A stretch of DNA of 64,000 nt from Egaibacter sp046050465 (GCA_046050465.1 JBJOPS010000050.1:73254-137253), one strand, 5' to 3'; shown: positions 36,401 through 45,748, numbered from the stretch's first letter. Notes: generated by a model not told the origin, from the sequence alone. Made by a program: numbers and translations.

Positions 36401-37589
36401 GCTAAGCCCGGTGATAACTGGTTACTTGCCAGACACCTTCGCTATTCGGGCCGGCGAGATCAAGCTGGGTGGGCGCAAGCTCAGCAACATTGTGATGGGC
36501 GGCTCGCGCGAAGGGCAGACCTGGCGGGCCAATATGGATGCACAGGAGCTCAATGGGTACCTGGAATACCGCCAGGCCACAGGTGCCAGCCCGGGGCGGG
36601 TCTATGCCCGACTGGCCCGGCTGACGCTGGCGCAGTCTTCTGCGCAGGAGGTGGAGGCCTTGCTCAATGAGCAGCCCGCATCCATTCCTGCGCTGGACAT
36701 CGTGGTGGAGGATCTTGAGCTGCGTGGCACCCGATTGGGACGGGTTGATATCGAAGCGGTTAATCGTGGGGCGGCCTCTGTGATGCGTGACGGCGACGTG
36801 CGGGAGTGGCGACTCAACAAGTTCAACATCACCACGCCGCAGGCCGTGTTTACCTCATCGGGCAACTGGGCTACAGTGAATGCGCTGGCAACCCCGTCCG
36901 GCCCCGCGCGCAGCAGCGCAACCGAGAGGCGGCGAACGGTGATGAATTTCAAGCTCGATATCGCAGATGCCGGTGGCTTGCTCACACGGTTTGGCATGAA
37001 TGACGTGGTTCGCCGCGGCAAAGGCCGGCTGGAGGGCCAGATCGCCTGGCTGGGATCGCCATTGCAGCCGGACTATCCGTCAATGAGCGGTGCCTTTGGG
37101 GTTAATGTCGAGACCGGCCAGTTCCTGAAGGCAGATGCGGGTGCAGCCAAGTTGCTGGGTGTGCTTAGCCTGCAGTCGCTGCCACGCCGGCTGGCACTGG
37201 ATTTTCGGGATGTCTTCAGTGAAGGCTTTGCGTTTGACTTCCTGCGCGGCGACATCCGTGTTGAACAAGGTATTGCCAAAACCAACAACTTGCAGATGAA
37301 GGGCGTCAGTGCTGCCGTGTTGATGGATGGTCGGGCCGATATTGCCGGAGAGACTCAAGACATCAAGGTGGTGGTGATACCGGAGATCAATGCAGGAACG
37401 GCATCACTGATTGCTACCGCTATCAACCCCGCGATTGGCCTGGGCAGCTTTTTGGCCCAGTGGTTTCTGCGCAAACCGCTCATCGAAGCTGCCACGCAGG
37501 AGTTTCATGTCAATGGCTCGTGGACAAATCCCCAGGTAACCAGGGTGGAGCGCAAGACGGCTTCCCAAAGCAGCTTGCCTTCAAGATAA
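33480..37589 (+). CDS. YhdP-family AsmA-like protein
   Basis: This 1369-residue protein has one N-terminal membrane anchor (about 19-37, KWALWLLVSAWLVFMAGW). A very long, mostly beta periplasmic part follows, as in YhdP/TIGR02099 proteins, and the C-terminal region (SLIATAINPAIGLGSFLAQWFL) is typical. YhdP, TamB and YdbH move phospholipid between inner and outer membranes in E. coli, so the same role is likely. The histidine kinase gene starts immediately after its stop. Confidence 0.9.
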   Translation: MIDPAPLPSRLLRTSALATKWALWLLVSAWLVFMAGWGVLHAVIVPRIGEWRPQVEMRASQILGVVVRIGAISARSSGLIPSVELTDVRLFDAQGREALRLPRILAALSPRSLLGLGFEQLYIDQPHVSIRRSPDGRIFVAGLDFTSGQGEDDTAADWFFSQSEFVIHRGTVEWSDEQRGVPALTLGQVDFVVRNQAQNHHLRLDATPPQEWGERFTLMGSFKQPLLSLNKGRWRQWRGEIYAAFDRVDVSRLRQYADLGVDVAQGAGAVRAWLDVNRAQVEGAAADVALSSVSTTLDAKLLPLELLSVSGRLAGRFLPNGFEFSTQGLQFDTRDGLHWPGGNVRVAYRAGSGTAPASGELAADKFDLAALAQIANRIPLSDSVHEAIARYAPTGVVDEIKASWQREAGTLGKYQARGRVTGLAIASVPGVMAPGVPQTELPIGSPGVKGANITFELTQAAGKASLSMQDGELDFPGVFDEPVVPMARLSTDVLWTVQGEKVALQSSSLKFANADAEGQAQFKWQTGEADKTSGAGRFPGILDLQGSLSRADGTRVHRYLPLVLGPDVRQYVRDAVVGGHAADVKFKVRGDLDQLPFKDPGQGEFQVSARVNDATLAYIPRSVQPADALPWPELTQLSGDLLISRKTLQFKGVQGRIGNGTGLHLTQAQGQIPDLFGAVNIQLSAQASGPLAEALTVVNTSPLAEMTGQVLARTSATGLADYRLKLNIALDSVDKSTVQGSVTLNGNDILMSENMPKLAGSRGVVGFTERGFSITAGQARMLGGDLRLEGGTTTGRPSGPTAVLRAQGFVTADGLRQAKDLGYVARLAQFASGSTAYSGVLTFRGAVPELLISSSLQGLGLGLPAPLNKSAEATLPLRFETALLGGSVSGGSSTSSGLQRVQLDVGRIGALTYVRDVSLAHSPVLRGALAIGLLPDESAPLPDAGVAANINLTGVDLDAWGAVLSRAAGEAANELSPVITGYLPDTFAIRAGEIKLGGRKLSNIVMGGSREGQTWRANMDAQELNGYLEYRQATGASPGRVYARLARLTLAQSSAQEVEALLNEQPASIPALDIVVEDLELRGTRLGRVDIEAVNRGAASVMRDGDVREWRLNKFNITTPQAVFTSSGNWATVNALATPSGPARSSATERRRTVMNFKLDIADAGGLLTRFGMNDVVRRGKGRLEGQIAWLGSPLQPDYPSMSGAFGVNVETGQFLKADAGAAKLLGVLSLQSLPRRLALDFRDVFSEGFAFDFLRGDIRVEQGIAKTNNLQMKGVSAAVLMDGRADIAGETQDIKVVVIPEINAGTASLIATAINPAIGLGSFLAQWFLRKPLIEAATQEFHVNGSWTNPQVTRVERKTASQSSLPSR

Positions 37590-39605
37590 ATGGGGCTGGT
37601 CGCAGGCATACGGGGTGCAGTAAACGTTACCACGCGGCGTTGGTTGCTGTGGGGGGCTCTGGTGTTTTTGATTGCCGGGTTGCTCACCATTTTGGTGTGG
37701 CTGGCCGCACGCTATGAGGCCAGTCAATTGCAGGACCAGCTGGATCGGGATGCGGTAGACGCTGTCAGCGATGTACGTACCGGCCTTGTCCGTAACCTGC
37801 AGGCGCTGCAGGCGCTGCAGCCCAGCGGAGCACGTAAACCCGATGACTGGACGGGTGATGCTGCCGTGCTGCTACGCGCACATCGGGAACTGCTTCGCAT
37901 TGAGTTACGGGACAAGTCATACTCGATTGTGGCTGCCATCGACAGCCCTTTTCGCCCGCCGGTGTTTGATCGCCTGGGACGCAGCAGTCCATTGCCTGAT
38001 GTACAGGTGGCTTGCAACAATGCACTGCGCACCAGTGGTGCGTCCTATGCAGCCAGCTACTTTGTTCCTCAACGCGATGGCCTTGGGCTGGAGGTGATGG
38101 ACATGTGTCTGCCGGTCTCGGCCGCTGGCAGTGTGACGGCATACCTCGTGGTTACTTATTCGCTGCAGGACATACTCACCGAACTGGTGGGGCGCCAGCT
38201 ATCGCGCAGTCAGGATGTGTCGTTCATCGAAGCAGACGGTGCCCGGCTCGCCTTTCATGGTGTTGCCCGTCGTGGCACCCGGGTTTATAGCTCGCGCCAG
38301 TTGCTGGATTTGCCGGGAACCAAGATGGTGCTGCGCATCGATAGCTGGCGTGGTGCGCCTGACTTTTTCCCCAACCTGCTGACGGCCATTGTCACCGCCA
38401 TGACGCTGGCGCTGGTAGGCGTGCTGGTGCTGCTGGCCCGCGATACCCGCAGGCGCCTGCGCGCCGAAGACGGCCTGGCCGATGCGCTGGCCTTTCGCAA
38501 GGCGATGGAGGACTCGCTCGTTACCGGCCTGCGTGCGCGCGACCTGCAGGGCCGCATTACCTATGTGAACCCCGCGTTTGCACAGATGGTGGGTTTTACC
38601 GCGCAGGAGCTGCAGGGCACCGGCACCCCTGCGCCCTACTGGCCGCCTGAGCTGGCTGATGAATACCAGCAGCGCCAGGCTATCCGCCTGGCCGGCAACG
38701 CACCCCCGCGAGACGGCTTTGAGTCCGTCTTCATGCACAAAGACGGCTCGCGTTTTCCGGTGCTGATCATCGAGGCGCCGCTGATCAACGCCGTGGGCAA
38801 ACAGACCGGCTGGATGAGCGCGTTTCTGGACATCCGCGAGCAGCGCCGGGTGGAAGAGCTGTCCCGCGCGTCGCAAGACCGCCTGCAAGCCACCGCGCGG
38901 CTGGCTACCGTGGGCGAAATGGCGTCGCTGCTCAGCCACGAGCTCAACCAGCCGCTGGCCGCCATCTCCAGCTACGCCACCGGCTCGATGAATTTGCTGC
39001 AGGATGGCCCGCCCGCCAAGGCCGATCTGGAGCTGGCCATGCGCCGCATTGCCGAGCAGGCCGAGCGCGCGGGCAAGGTCATTAAAAGTGTGCACGACTT
39101 CGTGCGCCGCCGTGACCAGGCCCGCGAAGCCCTGGCGCCGCAAGCGCTGCTGGACGCCATCATGCCGCTGGTGAATCTGCAGGCGCGCAAGCTGTTTGTG
39201 CGGGTGGTTACGCGGCTGGGGGACGACCTGCCTACCGTGAGTTGCGACCGAACCATGGTGGAGCAGGTGCTGCTGAACCTGGCGCGCAACGCCATGCAGG
39301 CCATGGACCAGCCTGGCATCCGCGACAAAACGCTGGTGATTCAGGTGAAACGTGCGGCGTCCAGCGAACGCGCCTCACACACCAGTGGCTGGCTGGAATT
39401 TTCGGTGGCCGACGTGGGCCCCGGCATTTCTGCCGAGGTGGCGAACAAACTGTTCACCCCGTTTTTCACCACCAAGTTGGAGGGCATGGGTCTGGGCCTG
39501 AGCCTGTGCCGCACCGTGGTGGAGCAGCACGGCGGCTTTCTCGGGTTTGAGGCCAATTACCCGCAGGGCACGGTGTTCCGGTTTACGCTGCCGGTGGCGG
39601 GTTGA
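37590..39605 (+). CDS. PAS-domain sensor histidine kinase (orphan)
   Basis: The call is 671 residues from an ATG directly after the yhdP stop; the ribosome binding site is poor, so the start is provisional. Two membrane segments (about 17-37 and 267-288) enclose a periplasmic sensor of roughly 230 residues. A PAS domain follows (DLQGRITYVNPAFAQMVGF). The phosphorylated His is in LLSHELNQPLAAI, and the ATPase has GPGIS and GMGLGLSLCR. This DctB-like class normally has a response regulator gene next to it. None is present here. Confidence 0.85.
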   Translation: MGLVAGIRGAVNVTTRRWLLWGALVFLIAGLLTILVWLAARYEASQLQDQLDRDAVDAVSDVRTGLVRNLQALQALQPSGARKPDDWTGDAAVLLRAHRELLRIELRDKSYSIVAAIDSPFRPPVFDRLGRSSPLPDVQVACNNALRTSGASYAASYFVPQRDGLGLEVMDMCLPVSAAGSVTAYLVVTYSLQDILTELVGRQLSRSQDVSFIEADGARLAFHGVARRGTRVYSSRQLLDLPGTKMVLRIDSWRGAPDFFPNLLTAIVTAMTLALVGVLVLLARDTRRRLRAEDGLADALAFRKAMEDSLVTGLRARDLQGRITYVNPAFAQMVGFTAQELQGTGTPAPYWPPELADEYQQRQAIRLAGNAPPRDGFESVFMHKDGSRFPVLIIEAPLINAVGKQTGWMSAFLDIREQRRVEELSRASQDRLQATARLATVGEMASLLSHELNQPLAAISSYATGSMNLLQDGPPAKADLELAMRRIAEQAERAGKVIKSVHDFVRRRDQAREALAPQALLDAIMPLVNLQARKLFVRVVTRLGDDLPTVSCDRTMVEQVLLNLARNAMQAMDQPGIRDKTLVIQVKRAASSERASHTSGWLEFSVADVGPGISAEVANKLFTPFFTTKLEGMGLGLSLCRTVVEQHGGFLGFEANYPQGTVFRFTLPVAG

Positions 39606-39659
39606 TCCCTCCTCAAGTGTGGAATTACGCCATGACCTTGGATCGTGGCTGCGCGCTTT

Positions 39660-39684
39660 TAACTTCATTTCATAAATAAAGTTA
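39660..39684. promoter_or_regulatory. A/T-rich inverted repeat before thioesterase gene
   Basis: TAACTT and AAGTTA face each other across 13 bases in an A/T-rich stretch 37 bases before the next start codon. It may be an operator or part of a promoter. Confidence 0.3.
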
Positions 39685-39720
39685 TTTATAGTTGGGGCAT
39701 TCTGCCCATCTGGAGCCCCC

Positions 39721-40143
39721 ATGCGCATCTGGAAAAAAGACATTTCAATTGAATTGCTGACCACTGCCCACGTGGACACGGCGGTGTCCCTGCTGGGCAT
39801 GGAGTTCCTGGAAGTGGGGGATGATTTCATTCGCGGCCGTGTGCCGGTGGACGAGCGCACCCGCCAGCCGTATGGCCTGCTGCACGGCGGTGTATCGGTG
39901 GTGCTGGCCGAAACGCTGGGCTCGTGCGGCGCGATGTACGCATCGCCGGAAGGTTACCGCGCAGTGGGGCTGGACATCAATGCCAACCACCTCAAGGGCG
40001 CCACCAGCGGCTGGGTGACCGGCATCACGCGCCCCGTGCACATTGGACGCACCACGTCGGTCTGGCAGATTGACATGAGCAACGACGCCGGCGAGATGAC
40101 CTGCGTGTCACGCATCACCATGGCGATTCTGGCGCCGCGCTGA
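39721..40143 (+). CDS. hotdog-fold acyl-CoA thioesterase, PaaI/YdiI-like
   Basis: This 140-residue single hotdog domain begins MRIWKKDISIELLTTAHVDT. The active-site region is PYGLLHGGVSVVLAETLGS, with the Glu acting as base as in YdiI (MenI) and EntH. C-terminal strands carry HLKGATSGWVTG. It should split an aryl- or hydroxybenzoyl-type CoA thioester; the natural substrate is not clear from context. Confidence 0.88.
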   Translation: MRIWKKDISIELLTTAHVDTAVSLLGMEFLEVGDDFIRGRVPVDERTRQPYGLLHGGVSVVLAETLGSCGAMYASPEGYRAVGLDINANHLKGATSGWVTGITRPVHIGRTTSVWQIDMSNDAGEMTCVSRITMAILAPR

Positions 40144-40160
40144 TCCCCATCATCGGCGCC

Positions 40161-40997
40161 TTACATGGGTGAAGCCGGGTGCGGTGAGCCGTCGTAGGCA
40201 CCCCAGATGGACTGGTCGTATTCGATCACCGACCCCGTCATCAGGCCAGACTCGGCGGTGCACAAGAACGCCACGGCGCGCGCCACTTCTTTGGGATCTA
40301 CCAAGCGACCGAAGGGCTGCGAGGCAGACACCTGCTCCAGCCAGTCGGCATCGGCCTTGTGGAATTCGCGCTGGATGCGGTCTTCGCCTTCTGAGGCCAT
40401 CCAGCCGATGTTCAGGCCGTTCACGCGGATACGGTTGCGCAGCAGCCCGTAGGCGGTGTTGCGCGTGAGGGTGGCGAGTGCACCTTTGGATGTGCAGTAG
40501 GCAGCCAGAAAAGGCTGGCCCGCCATGGCCGACATGGAGCCGATGTTGACGATGTTGCCTTCTATTTTTTCGCGCCGCATCACCGACACCGCCTCCTGCA
40601 TCAGGAAAAACGGCGCCCGCACGTTGATTGTAAACATGCGGTCAAACAGCTCGGGCGAAGTGTCAAGCAACGTGCCGCGGTCGGTGATGGCGGCGGCATT
40701 CACCAGAATGTCCACGCGCCCAAATTGTTTGTCAGCCTGCTGAACCACGTTGCGACAGTCTTCCACCAGTGCCAGGTCGGCTGGCACATACAGCGCCTGC
40801 GCGCCGGTCTGGCGAATGCGCTCGGCCTGGGCCTGGCCCTTGTCGCGGTTACGCCCGCAGATCACCACGGCGCACGCGCCGCGCTCGGCCAGCAAATGGG
40901 CGATGGCGGCGCCCAGCCCCTGCGTGCCGCCGGTGACCACGGCCACCTTGCCTTGCAGTGAAACCAGTGTCGAAGCTGTTGATGATGTGGGTGCCAT
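40161..40997 (-). CDS. short-chain dehydrogenase/reductase
   Basis: This 278-residue protein has the NAD(P)-binding TGGTQGLGAAIA, the NAA of LVNAAAI, the catalytic Ser of NIGSMSA, and YCTSKG, giving the Tyr-x-x-x-Lys pair. It lies 32 bp downstream of a PhyH-type dioxygenase gene and is probably cotranscribed. A hydroxylation followed by alcohol oxidation on one substrate is a reasonable inference. The substrate is not known. Confidence 0.88.
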   Translation of the reverse strand: MAPTSSTASTLVSLQGKVAVVTGGTQGLGAAIAHLLAERGACAVVICGRNRDKGQAQAERIRQTGAQALYVPADLALVEDCRNVVQQADKQFGRVDILVNAAAITDRGTLLDTSPELFDRMFTINVRAPFFLMQEAVSVMRREKIEGNIVNIGSMSAMAGQPFLAAYCTSKGALATLTRNTAYGLLRNRIRVNGLNIGWMASEGEDRIQREFHKADADWLEQVSASQPFGRLVDPKEVARAVAFLCTAESGLMTGSVIEYDQSIWGAYDGSPHPASPM

Positions 40998-41029
40998 GTT
41001 GCAGGTGTCTCCAAGATTGAAATATGGAT

Positions 41030-42238
41030 TCAGGTGAGTTTCTTGCCGGCTTGTGCCAGCAATGCTTCATTCAGTTGAGCAGCGGGCCACTGCTCTGCGA
41101 GAGCACGTCTTAACAGATCCTGCTGGCTCGCAGGCGCCAGGCCACCCAGCGGCGGGTCGCGGTCCAGGTTGGTGGGGAAAGCATACCCTTCGGCGCAGGC
41201 GGCAATGGCGCATTCGATTTCGGCCGCGGTGAGCGCGTTGGCCTGCTGCATCGCCAGCAGTGCGGGATACAACGCCTGCGACATGCGCACGCGGTCAACA
41301 GATTCCATGGCACGACCAAACGCCGACGATACCTGCAACAGATTGGCCATGCGGTGAATGTGTGCCGATCGGTTGTGGCCGGCCGCGTGCATCAGCGCCG
41401 GGTTGAAAAACACGGCGTCGCCTTTTTTTAGCGGCAGCTGCACATGGTGGGCGTCGAAGAAGGCCTGAAACTCCGGGTGCCCCGCCACCAGATAACCCGG
41501 CAGGTATTTTTGCGAGTGCGGCAAATACAGCGTGGGGCCGCTTTCCAGCGGCATGTCCACATGAGCCACTGCGCCTTGCAGCGTGAGCAACGGCGACAGC
41601 CGGTGCACATGCGCTGGAAAGCGCGCGGCGCTGGCACCCGTGTAGAAACCCAGGTGGTAATCGCGGTGCGCCATCTGCGCCTGCCCTCCGGGGTTGACAC
41701 AGTTCACCTGCGACGTCACCTGGTACGCCGGGCCCAGCCAGGCCTCGCACACCAGTGCCAGCATGTCGTTGCCATAGTAGGCCGCGAACAGCTCAGGCTC
41801 ACGCAGGCACATCTTCTCCAGCGCGTTCCACACACGGTCGTTCGCGCCCGGCTTGGCAAAATGATCTGCACCACTTCCGTTCAGACGCCCCTCGGCAATC
41901 AGTGCCTGAAACTGCTCGGTGGCGGCATCTATCACGGTCAGGTCTTCGAACAGCCTTTGCAGCACCAGTACGCCCGGCCCGTCTGCCCAGACTGACGCCC
42001 ACCGGGCTTGCAGCGCACGGCGCTGCGCGTCCATCTGGTCTGGCGCGCCACGCCATTGGCGCCGCAAGACCGCACAGTCGTAAACCGGTACGCCCAGCGT
42101 GGTGTGCCCGGCGAAGGGGTCGTCATGTCCGTCGTGTGGAGAGGTTTGCAGCAGCAGCGCCAGATCACGTACCTGACTGTTGCGTGGGTCCAACCAGGTT
42201 GTGCAAGCGGTAGTGTCAGGCAGGGATAACGTAGTCAT
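41030..42238 (-). CDS. phytanoyl-CoA dioxygenase (PhyH) family protein
   Basis: The product is 402 residues. The 2-oxoglutarate/Fe(II) oxygenase core shows the HxD pair in AHRDYHLGFY, the distal His in MHAAGHNRS and the arginine that binds 2-oxoglutarate in the same segment. The N-terminal 120 residues look family-specific. The enzyme should hydroxylate a small molecule. It is the first gene of a two-gene unit with the SDR. Confidence 0.82.
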   Translation of the reverse strand: MTTLSLPDTTACTTWLDPRNSQVRDLALLLQTSPHDGHDDPFAGHTTLGVPVYDCAVLRRQWRGAPDQMDAQRRALQARWASVWADGPGVLVLQRLFEDLTVIDAATEQFQALIAEGRLNGSGADHFAKPGANDRVWNALEKMCLREPELFAAYYGNDMLALVCEAWLGPAYQVTSQVNCVNPGGQAQMAHRDYHLGFYTGASAARFPAHVHRLSPLLTLQGAVAHVDMPLESGPTLYLPHSQKYLPGYLVAGHPEFQAFFDAHHVQLPLKKGDAVFFNPALMHAAGHNRSAHIHRMANLLQVSSAFGRAMESVDRVRMSQALYPALLAMQQANALTAAEIECAIAACAEGYAFPTNLDRDPPLGGLAPASQQDLLRRALAEQWPAAQLNEALLAQAGKKLT

Positions 42239-42354
42239 GGGAGGGGCTCACCTTTTGATGAAGCGGGGGTATTGGGCTGGAAAATTCACAATGCGTTTTT
42301 GTGTGCCGGTAATCGCACCCGACAACTTGCCGGCATCCTGATGGGGTTAGGACT

Positions 42355-44391
42355 TCATGAGGCCCGCTCAAGCAGCGACCGAAAAGCATCCGGCTGAAGC
42401 GGGCCTGCGCAAAGATAGCCCTGAAAATACTCAATGCCGCGTCCGGCAACCCAGTCCAGTTGTGCCTGCGTTTCCACGCCTTCGGCCACCACTGACATAC
42501 CCAAAGCCCTGCCCAGCGAGGCGATCAGCTCAGCCAGCGGCTTTTCTTCATCCCTGCTCTGGATGAAGGTTTTGTCAATTTTCAAGGTATCGATCGGGTA
42601 GCGTTGCAGGTAGGCCAAATTTGAATAGCCGGTACCAAAGTCGTCCAGGGCAATGGACATTCCCAACGCTGCAATGGCCTGCAGCACGGAGGCGGAGCGA
42701 TCATCACCCCCCAAAAGCATGGACTCGGTAATCTCAATGCCCATGTTGGCTGGGCTGCAATGCGATGCCAGCAGCGTCTCGCGTAGTTGCGCCACAAGTG
42801 CCGGGTCCCAAAACTGGCGCGCAGACAGGTTGACATGCACCTTAAGGTGATGCCCTTGTGCGATCCATGCCACTTGCTGGCGGGTGGCCATTTCGAATAC
42901 CTGCTGGCCCAGTTTCAAAATCATGCCGGTGCTCTCGCAAAGAGGAATGAAGGCATCCGGCATCATCAGGCCCCGCTGCGGATGGCGCCAGCGCACCAGA
43001 GCCTCCGCACCTTTAATCTGACATGTTTGCGTACATACCAGTGGCTGGTAATGAACCTCGAATTCCCCACGCTCAAGTGCGTGACGCAAATCAGACTCGA
43101 GTGCCGTGCGCACGCTCACCGCGGTACCCATGTCTTCGTCATAGTAGGCTATTTCACTGCGTCCGCGCTCCTTGCCGGAATACATCGCAAGGTCAGCTTT
43201 GCGAAGCAGCGTCTCAAAATCTGTTCCGTCACGGGGGTACAGACTAACGCCCATGGTCGGGGTAATCAGTACCTCCGTACCACGCAGAATTACAGGCTGC
43301 GACACACTATTGAGGACCCGCTCCCTAACCCGGTCAACCTCACCCAGTATGTCCCGCGATGAAAGCAAAATCAGGAACTCATCGCCACCCAGGCGCGCCA
43401 CCAGGTCTGAACTGCGCGTCGCCTTGCGCAGCCGGGCGGCCACATGGATGAGCAAATCATCTCCGGCAGCATGGCCCAAGGTATCGTTGACATCCTTGAA
43501 GTGGTCAAGGTCAATGAATATCAGGGCGGCCTCACGTCCCTGGCTGTGAACCTCCTGCACAGCACCGGTGAAGCGTTGAATGACGTGGCTGCGATTGGGC
43601 AGGCCCGTCAACCCGTCATGCATCGCCAGAAAATTGGCTTTGGCTTCAGTTCGCTTGAGCGCACTAACGTCAACTTCGCTGATCAAAATTGCCGCTTCTC
43701 CCGTGACGGCATCGAGACAGTTGCGGGCAGAAAGCTCATGCCAGCGATCGCCTTCGGAGGTGCGAACGGACAGCGTAAAAGTATTGGGGTGCTCCGCTTT
43801 CAGCGAATTCATCAGGCAAAGGTAGTCCTGCGGATCCACAATCCGGTCCTCAAGCCGTTGCTCATGGACACGCGCAGAAGCCCTTGCCGCGGGATTTCGG
43901 TAAAGGGCAACACCATTGCTGTCGTAGAGTGAAATCATCACCGGGGTATGCAGCAGGGCCTCTACCGAGCGCAGGGACTCTGGTGCTTCTGTGCGGATGG
44001 GACCTGCATGGCATAACATCGCCATTCGGTTGTCGTCCAGGCGGTGACCACTGAATCGCACATACAAGCAAACCGGTGCACCACCCGGATACAAGGTCCA
44101 CTGCTCATTGAACACCACGTCACCAGTCATGAAGTCGCTCTGGTACTGAACCAGCCGTCTGGCGACCGACTCCGACATGTCACACCCCATGTTTCGGGCA
44201 CACAACTCCGCGAGTGATTTGGCACCCCATACGGCTATGGCCGCAGCATTTGCCCAATATACCAACCGGTGGTCTATGTCAAAAATCCATATTGGCTGGT
44301 TAATCAGATCCAGTGATTCATAGCGCAACGTCCGGGCAGACAACGTCTGCTCTGAAATTTCAACGCATGCTGGCACAGTATCTGCTGTCAC
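42355..44391 (-). CDS. PAS-GGDEF-EAL protein (c-di-GMP turnover)
   Basis: The call is 678 residues from a GTG at 44391. An N-terminal PAS domain (FDIDHRLVYWANAAAIAVWG) and a second PAS-like part precede the diguanylate cyclase domain. Its active site RLGGDEF is intact, and an I-site RSSD sits five residues before GGDEF. The EAL domain has an intact EALVRWRHP and the later ENAxL/DDFGTGYS-type region (LDDFGTGYSNLAYL). No membrane segment is seen, so it is cytoplasmic. Both activities could be present. The net direction cannot be told. Confidence 0.92.
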   Translation of the reverse strand: MTADTVPACVEISEQTLSARTLRYESLDLINQPIWIFDIDHRLVYWANAAAIAVWGAKSLAELCARNMGCDMSESVARRLVQYQSDFMTGDVVFNEQWTLYPGGAPVCLYVRFSGHRLDDNRMAMLCHAGPIRTEAPESLRSVEALLHTPVMISLYDSNGVALYRNPAARASARVHEQRLEDRIVDPQDYLCLMNSLKAEHPNTFTLSVRTSEGDRWHELSARNCLDAVTGEAAILISEVDVSALKRTEAKANFLAMHDGLTGLPNRSHVIQRFTGAVQEVHSQGREAALIFIDLDHFKDVNDTLGHAAGDDLLIHVAARLRKATRSSDLVARLGGDEFLILLSSRDILGEVDRVRERVLNSVSQPVILRGTEVLITPTMGVSLYPRDGTDFETLLRKADLAMYSGKERGRSEIAYYDEDMGTAVSVRTALESDLRHALERGEFEVHYQPLVCTQTCQIKGAEALVRWRHPQRGLMMPDAFIPLCESTGMILKLGQQVFEMATRQQVAWIAQGHHLKVHVNLSARQFWDPALVAQLRETLLASHCSPANMGIEITESMLLGGDDRSASVLQAIAALGMSIALDDFGTGYSNLAYLQRYPIDTLKIDKTFIQSRDEEKPLAELIASLGRALGMSVVAEGVETQAQLDWVAGRGIEYFQGYLCAGPLQPDAFRSLLERAS

Positions 44392-44401
44392 AGTTTATTG
44401 G

Positions 44402-45022
44402 TCACTCGGGCAGCAGGGCCTTGATGTCGACGTAGCCAGCGGTAGCCTTGACGCGCTGGATCCAGCTGACCACAGCGGGGAACCGGTCCAGATCAAAACC
44501 ACCCTGAGCCGCTAGATGGGTATAACCAAATACAGCGATATCTCCCACTGAGTACCCATGGTCGGTAATGAAGTCACGGGTGCTGAGATGACTGTCAAGA
44601 ATGCCTAGCGCCCGATGCCCGGCATCAAGCCATCGGGGGATATCTGCCAAGTGCTCTTTCTTTAACGCTGGCACGATATGTGTGAAGAAACGTGCTGGTG
44701 CAATATTCGGTTCAAGCTGGGTTTGCTCGAAAAGCATCCATTGAACCACCTGCGCACAAGAGACGGGGTCTGAAGGCATGAGGCTGGAGCCTTGCGCGAA
44801 AAACCAGGCTATGGCATTGGATTCCCCGATGCCTTTACCATCGGTCATCGCCAGATAAGGGACTTGCCCACGCGGGTTGATGCGCAAATAATCCGGGCCA
44901 CGGGTTTCACCCTTCAGGACATCAATCGCTTGCATCGGACATGATTGCCCTGTTTGACGCAAAACAAGTGCTGGCTTGAAACTATTGCCCGAACCGGCCG
45001 TGAAATAAAGCGTATGGCTCAT
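44402..45022 (-). CDS. glutathione S-transferase family protein
   Basis: This 206-residue protein has a thioredoxin-like first half (TAGSGNSFKPALVL, then RGQVPYLA with the cis-Pro and GESNAIAWF) and a helical second half. It is only distantly like the other two GSTs in this window. Substrate is unknown. It is 10 bp from the start of the GGDEF-EAL gene and in the same direction. Confidence 0.82.
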   Translation of the reverse strand: MSHTLYFTAGSGNSFKPALVLRQTGQSCPMQAIDVLKGETRGPDYLRINPRGQVPYLAMTDGKGIGESNAIAWFFAQGSSLMPSDPVSCAQVVQWMLFEQTQLEPNIAPARFFTHIVPALKKEHLADIPRWLDAGHRALGILDSHLSTRDFITDHGYSVGDIAVFGYTHLAAQGGFDLDRFPAVVSWIQRVKATAGYVDIKALLPE

Positions 45023-45145
45023 GATTTCCGCAAATTAAGTCCCCATATGAGGATGACACACCCCGGATCATCGTGCGGACAATACCATTGTCCGGCGTAA
45101 TTTCCAACTGTCAACTGCTTCGGAAGGTGATTGAGGCCCGGCAAT

Positions 45146-45748
45146 TCACGCCTTTGCCGACCCCGGGCGTTCTTCTATTGCGGTCTGCGCCATGCGCTCA
45201 CTCTTCCAGTACACATCATCACCCACAGTGCCGTCAGCGCGGTAGCGGTTAAGCGTGCGGGCAAACACAAACATCAAGTCCGACAGGCGATTGAGGTATT
45301 GGCGTGGGGTGTCCTTGAGTGCCTCTTCGTTACCCAGCGCCACCACAGTACGCTCGGCTCTGCGGGCAACCGTGCGGCACACATGGGCCAGTGATGCGGC
45401 TCGCGTGCCGGCAGGCAGGATAAATTCTTGCAGCCGCGGCAATCGTTCGTTGTGTTCAGCCAGGGCCTCGTCCAGCGTCAACACTGCCCCAGGCATTAAC
45501 AGTTCATAGCCTGGAATAGACAGCTCGCCGCCCAAGTTAAACAGCTGGTGCTGAATCTCCACCAGCAGCGTGCGTGCACCTGTGGGCATGTCTTCGCACA
45601 GCAACAACCCTATATGCGAGTTAAGCTCGTCAACATCCCCCATGGCCTGCACGCGCAGGCTATTTTTGGAAACGCGGGTGTTGTCGCCCAAGCCTGTGGT
45701 ACCGTTATCGCCCGTACGGGTGGCTATTTGTGTGAGGCGATTACCCAT
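45146..45748 (-). CDS. cob(I)alamin adenosyltransferase, PduO type
   Basis: The product is 200 residues from the ATG at 45748; an upstream in-frame start adds ten unlikely residues. The ATP-binding N-terminus reads TRTGDNGTTGLGDNTRV. The helical core has CRTVARRAERTVVAL and QYLNRLSDLMFVFAR. It makes adenosylcobalamin from cob(I)alamin and ATP. No cobalamin operon is nearby. It diverges from the flavin dehydrogenase gene. Confidence 0.93.
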   Translation of the reverse strand: MGNRLTQIATRTGDNGTTGLGDNTRVSKNSLRVQAMGDVDELNSHIGLLLCEDMPTGARTLLVEIQHQLFNLGGELSIPGYELLMPGAVLTLDEALAEHNERLPRLQEFILPAGTRAASLAHVCRTVARRAERTVVALGNEEALKDTPRQYLNRLSDLMFVFARTLNRYRADGTVGDDVYWKSERMAQTAIEERPGSAKA

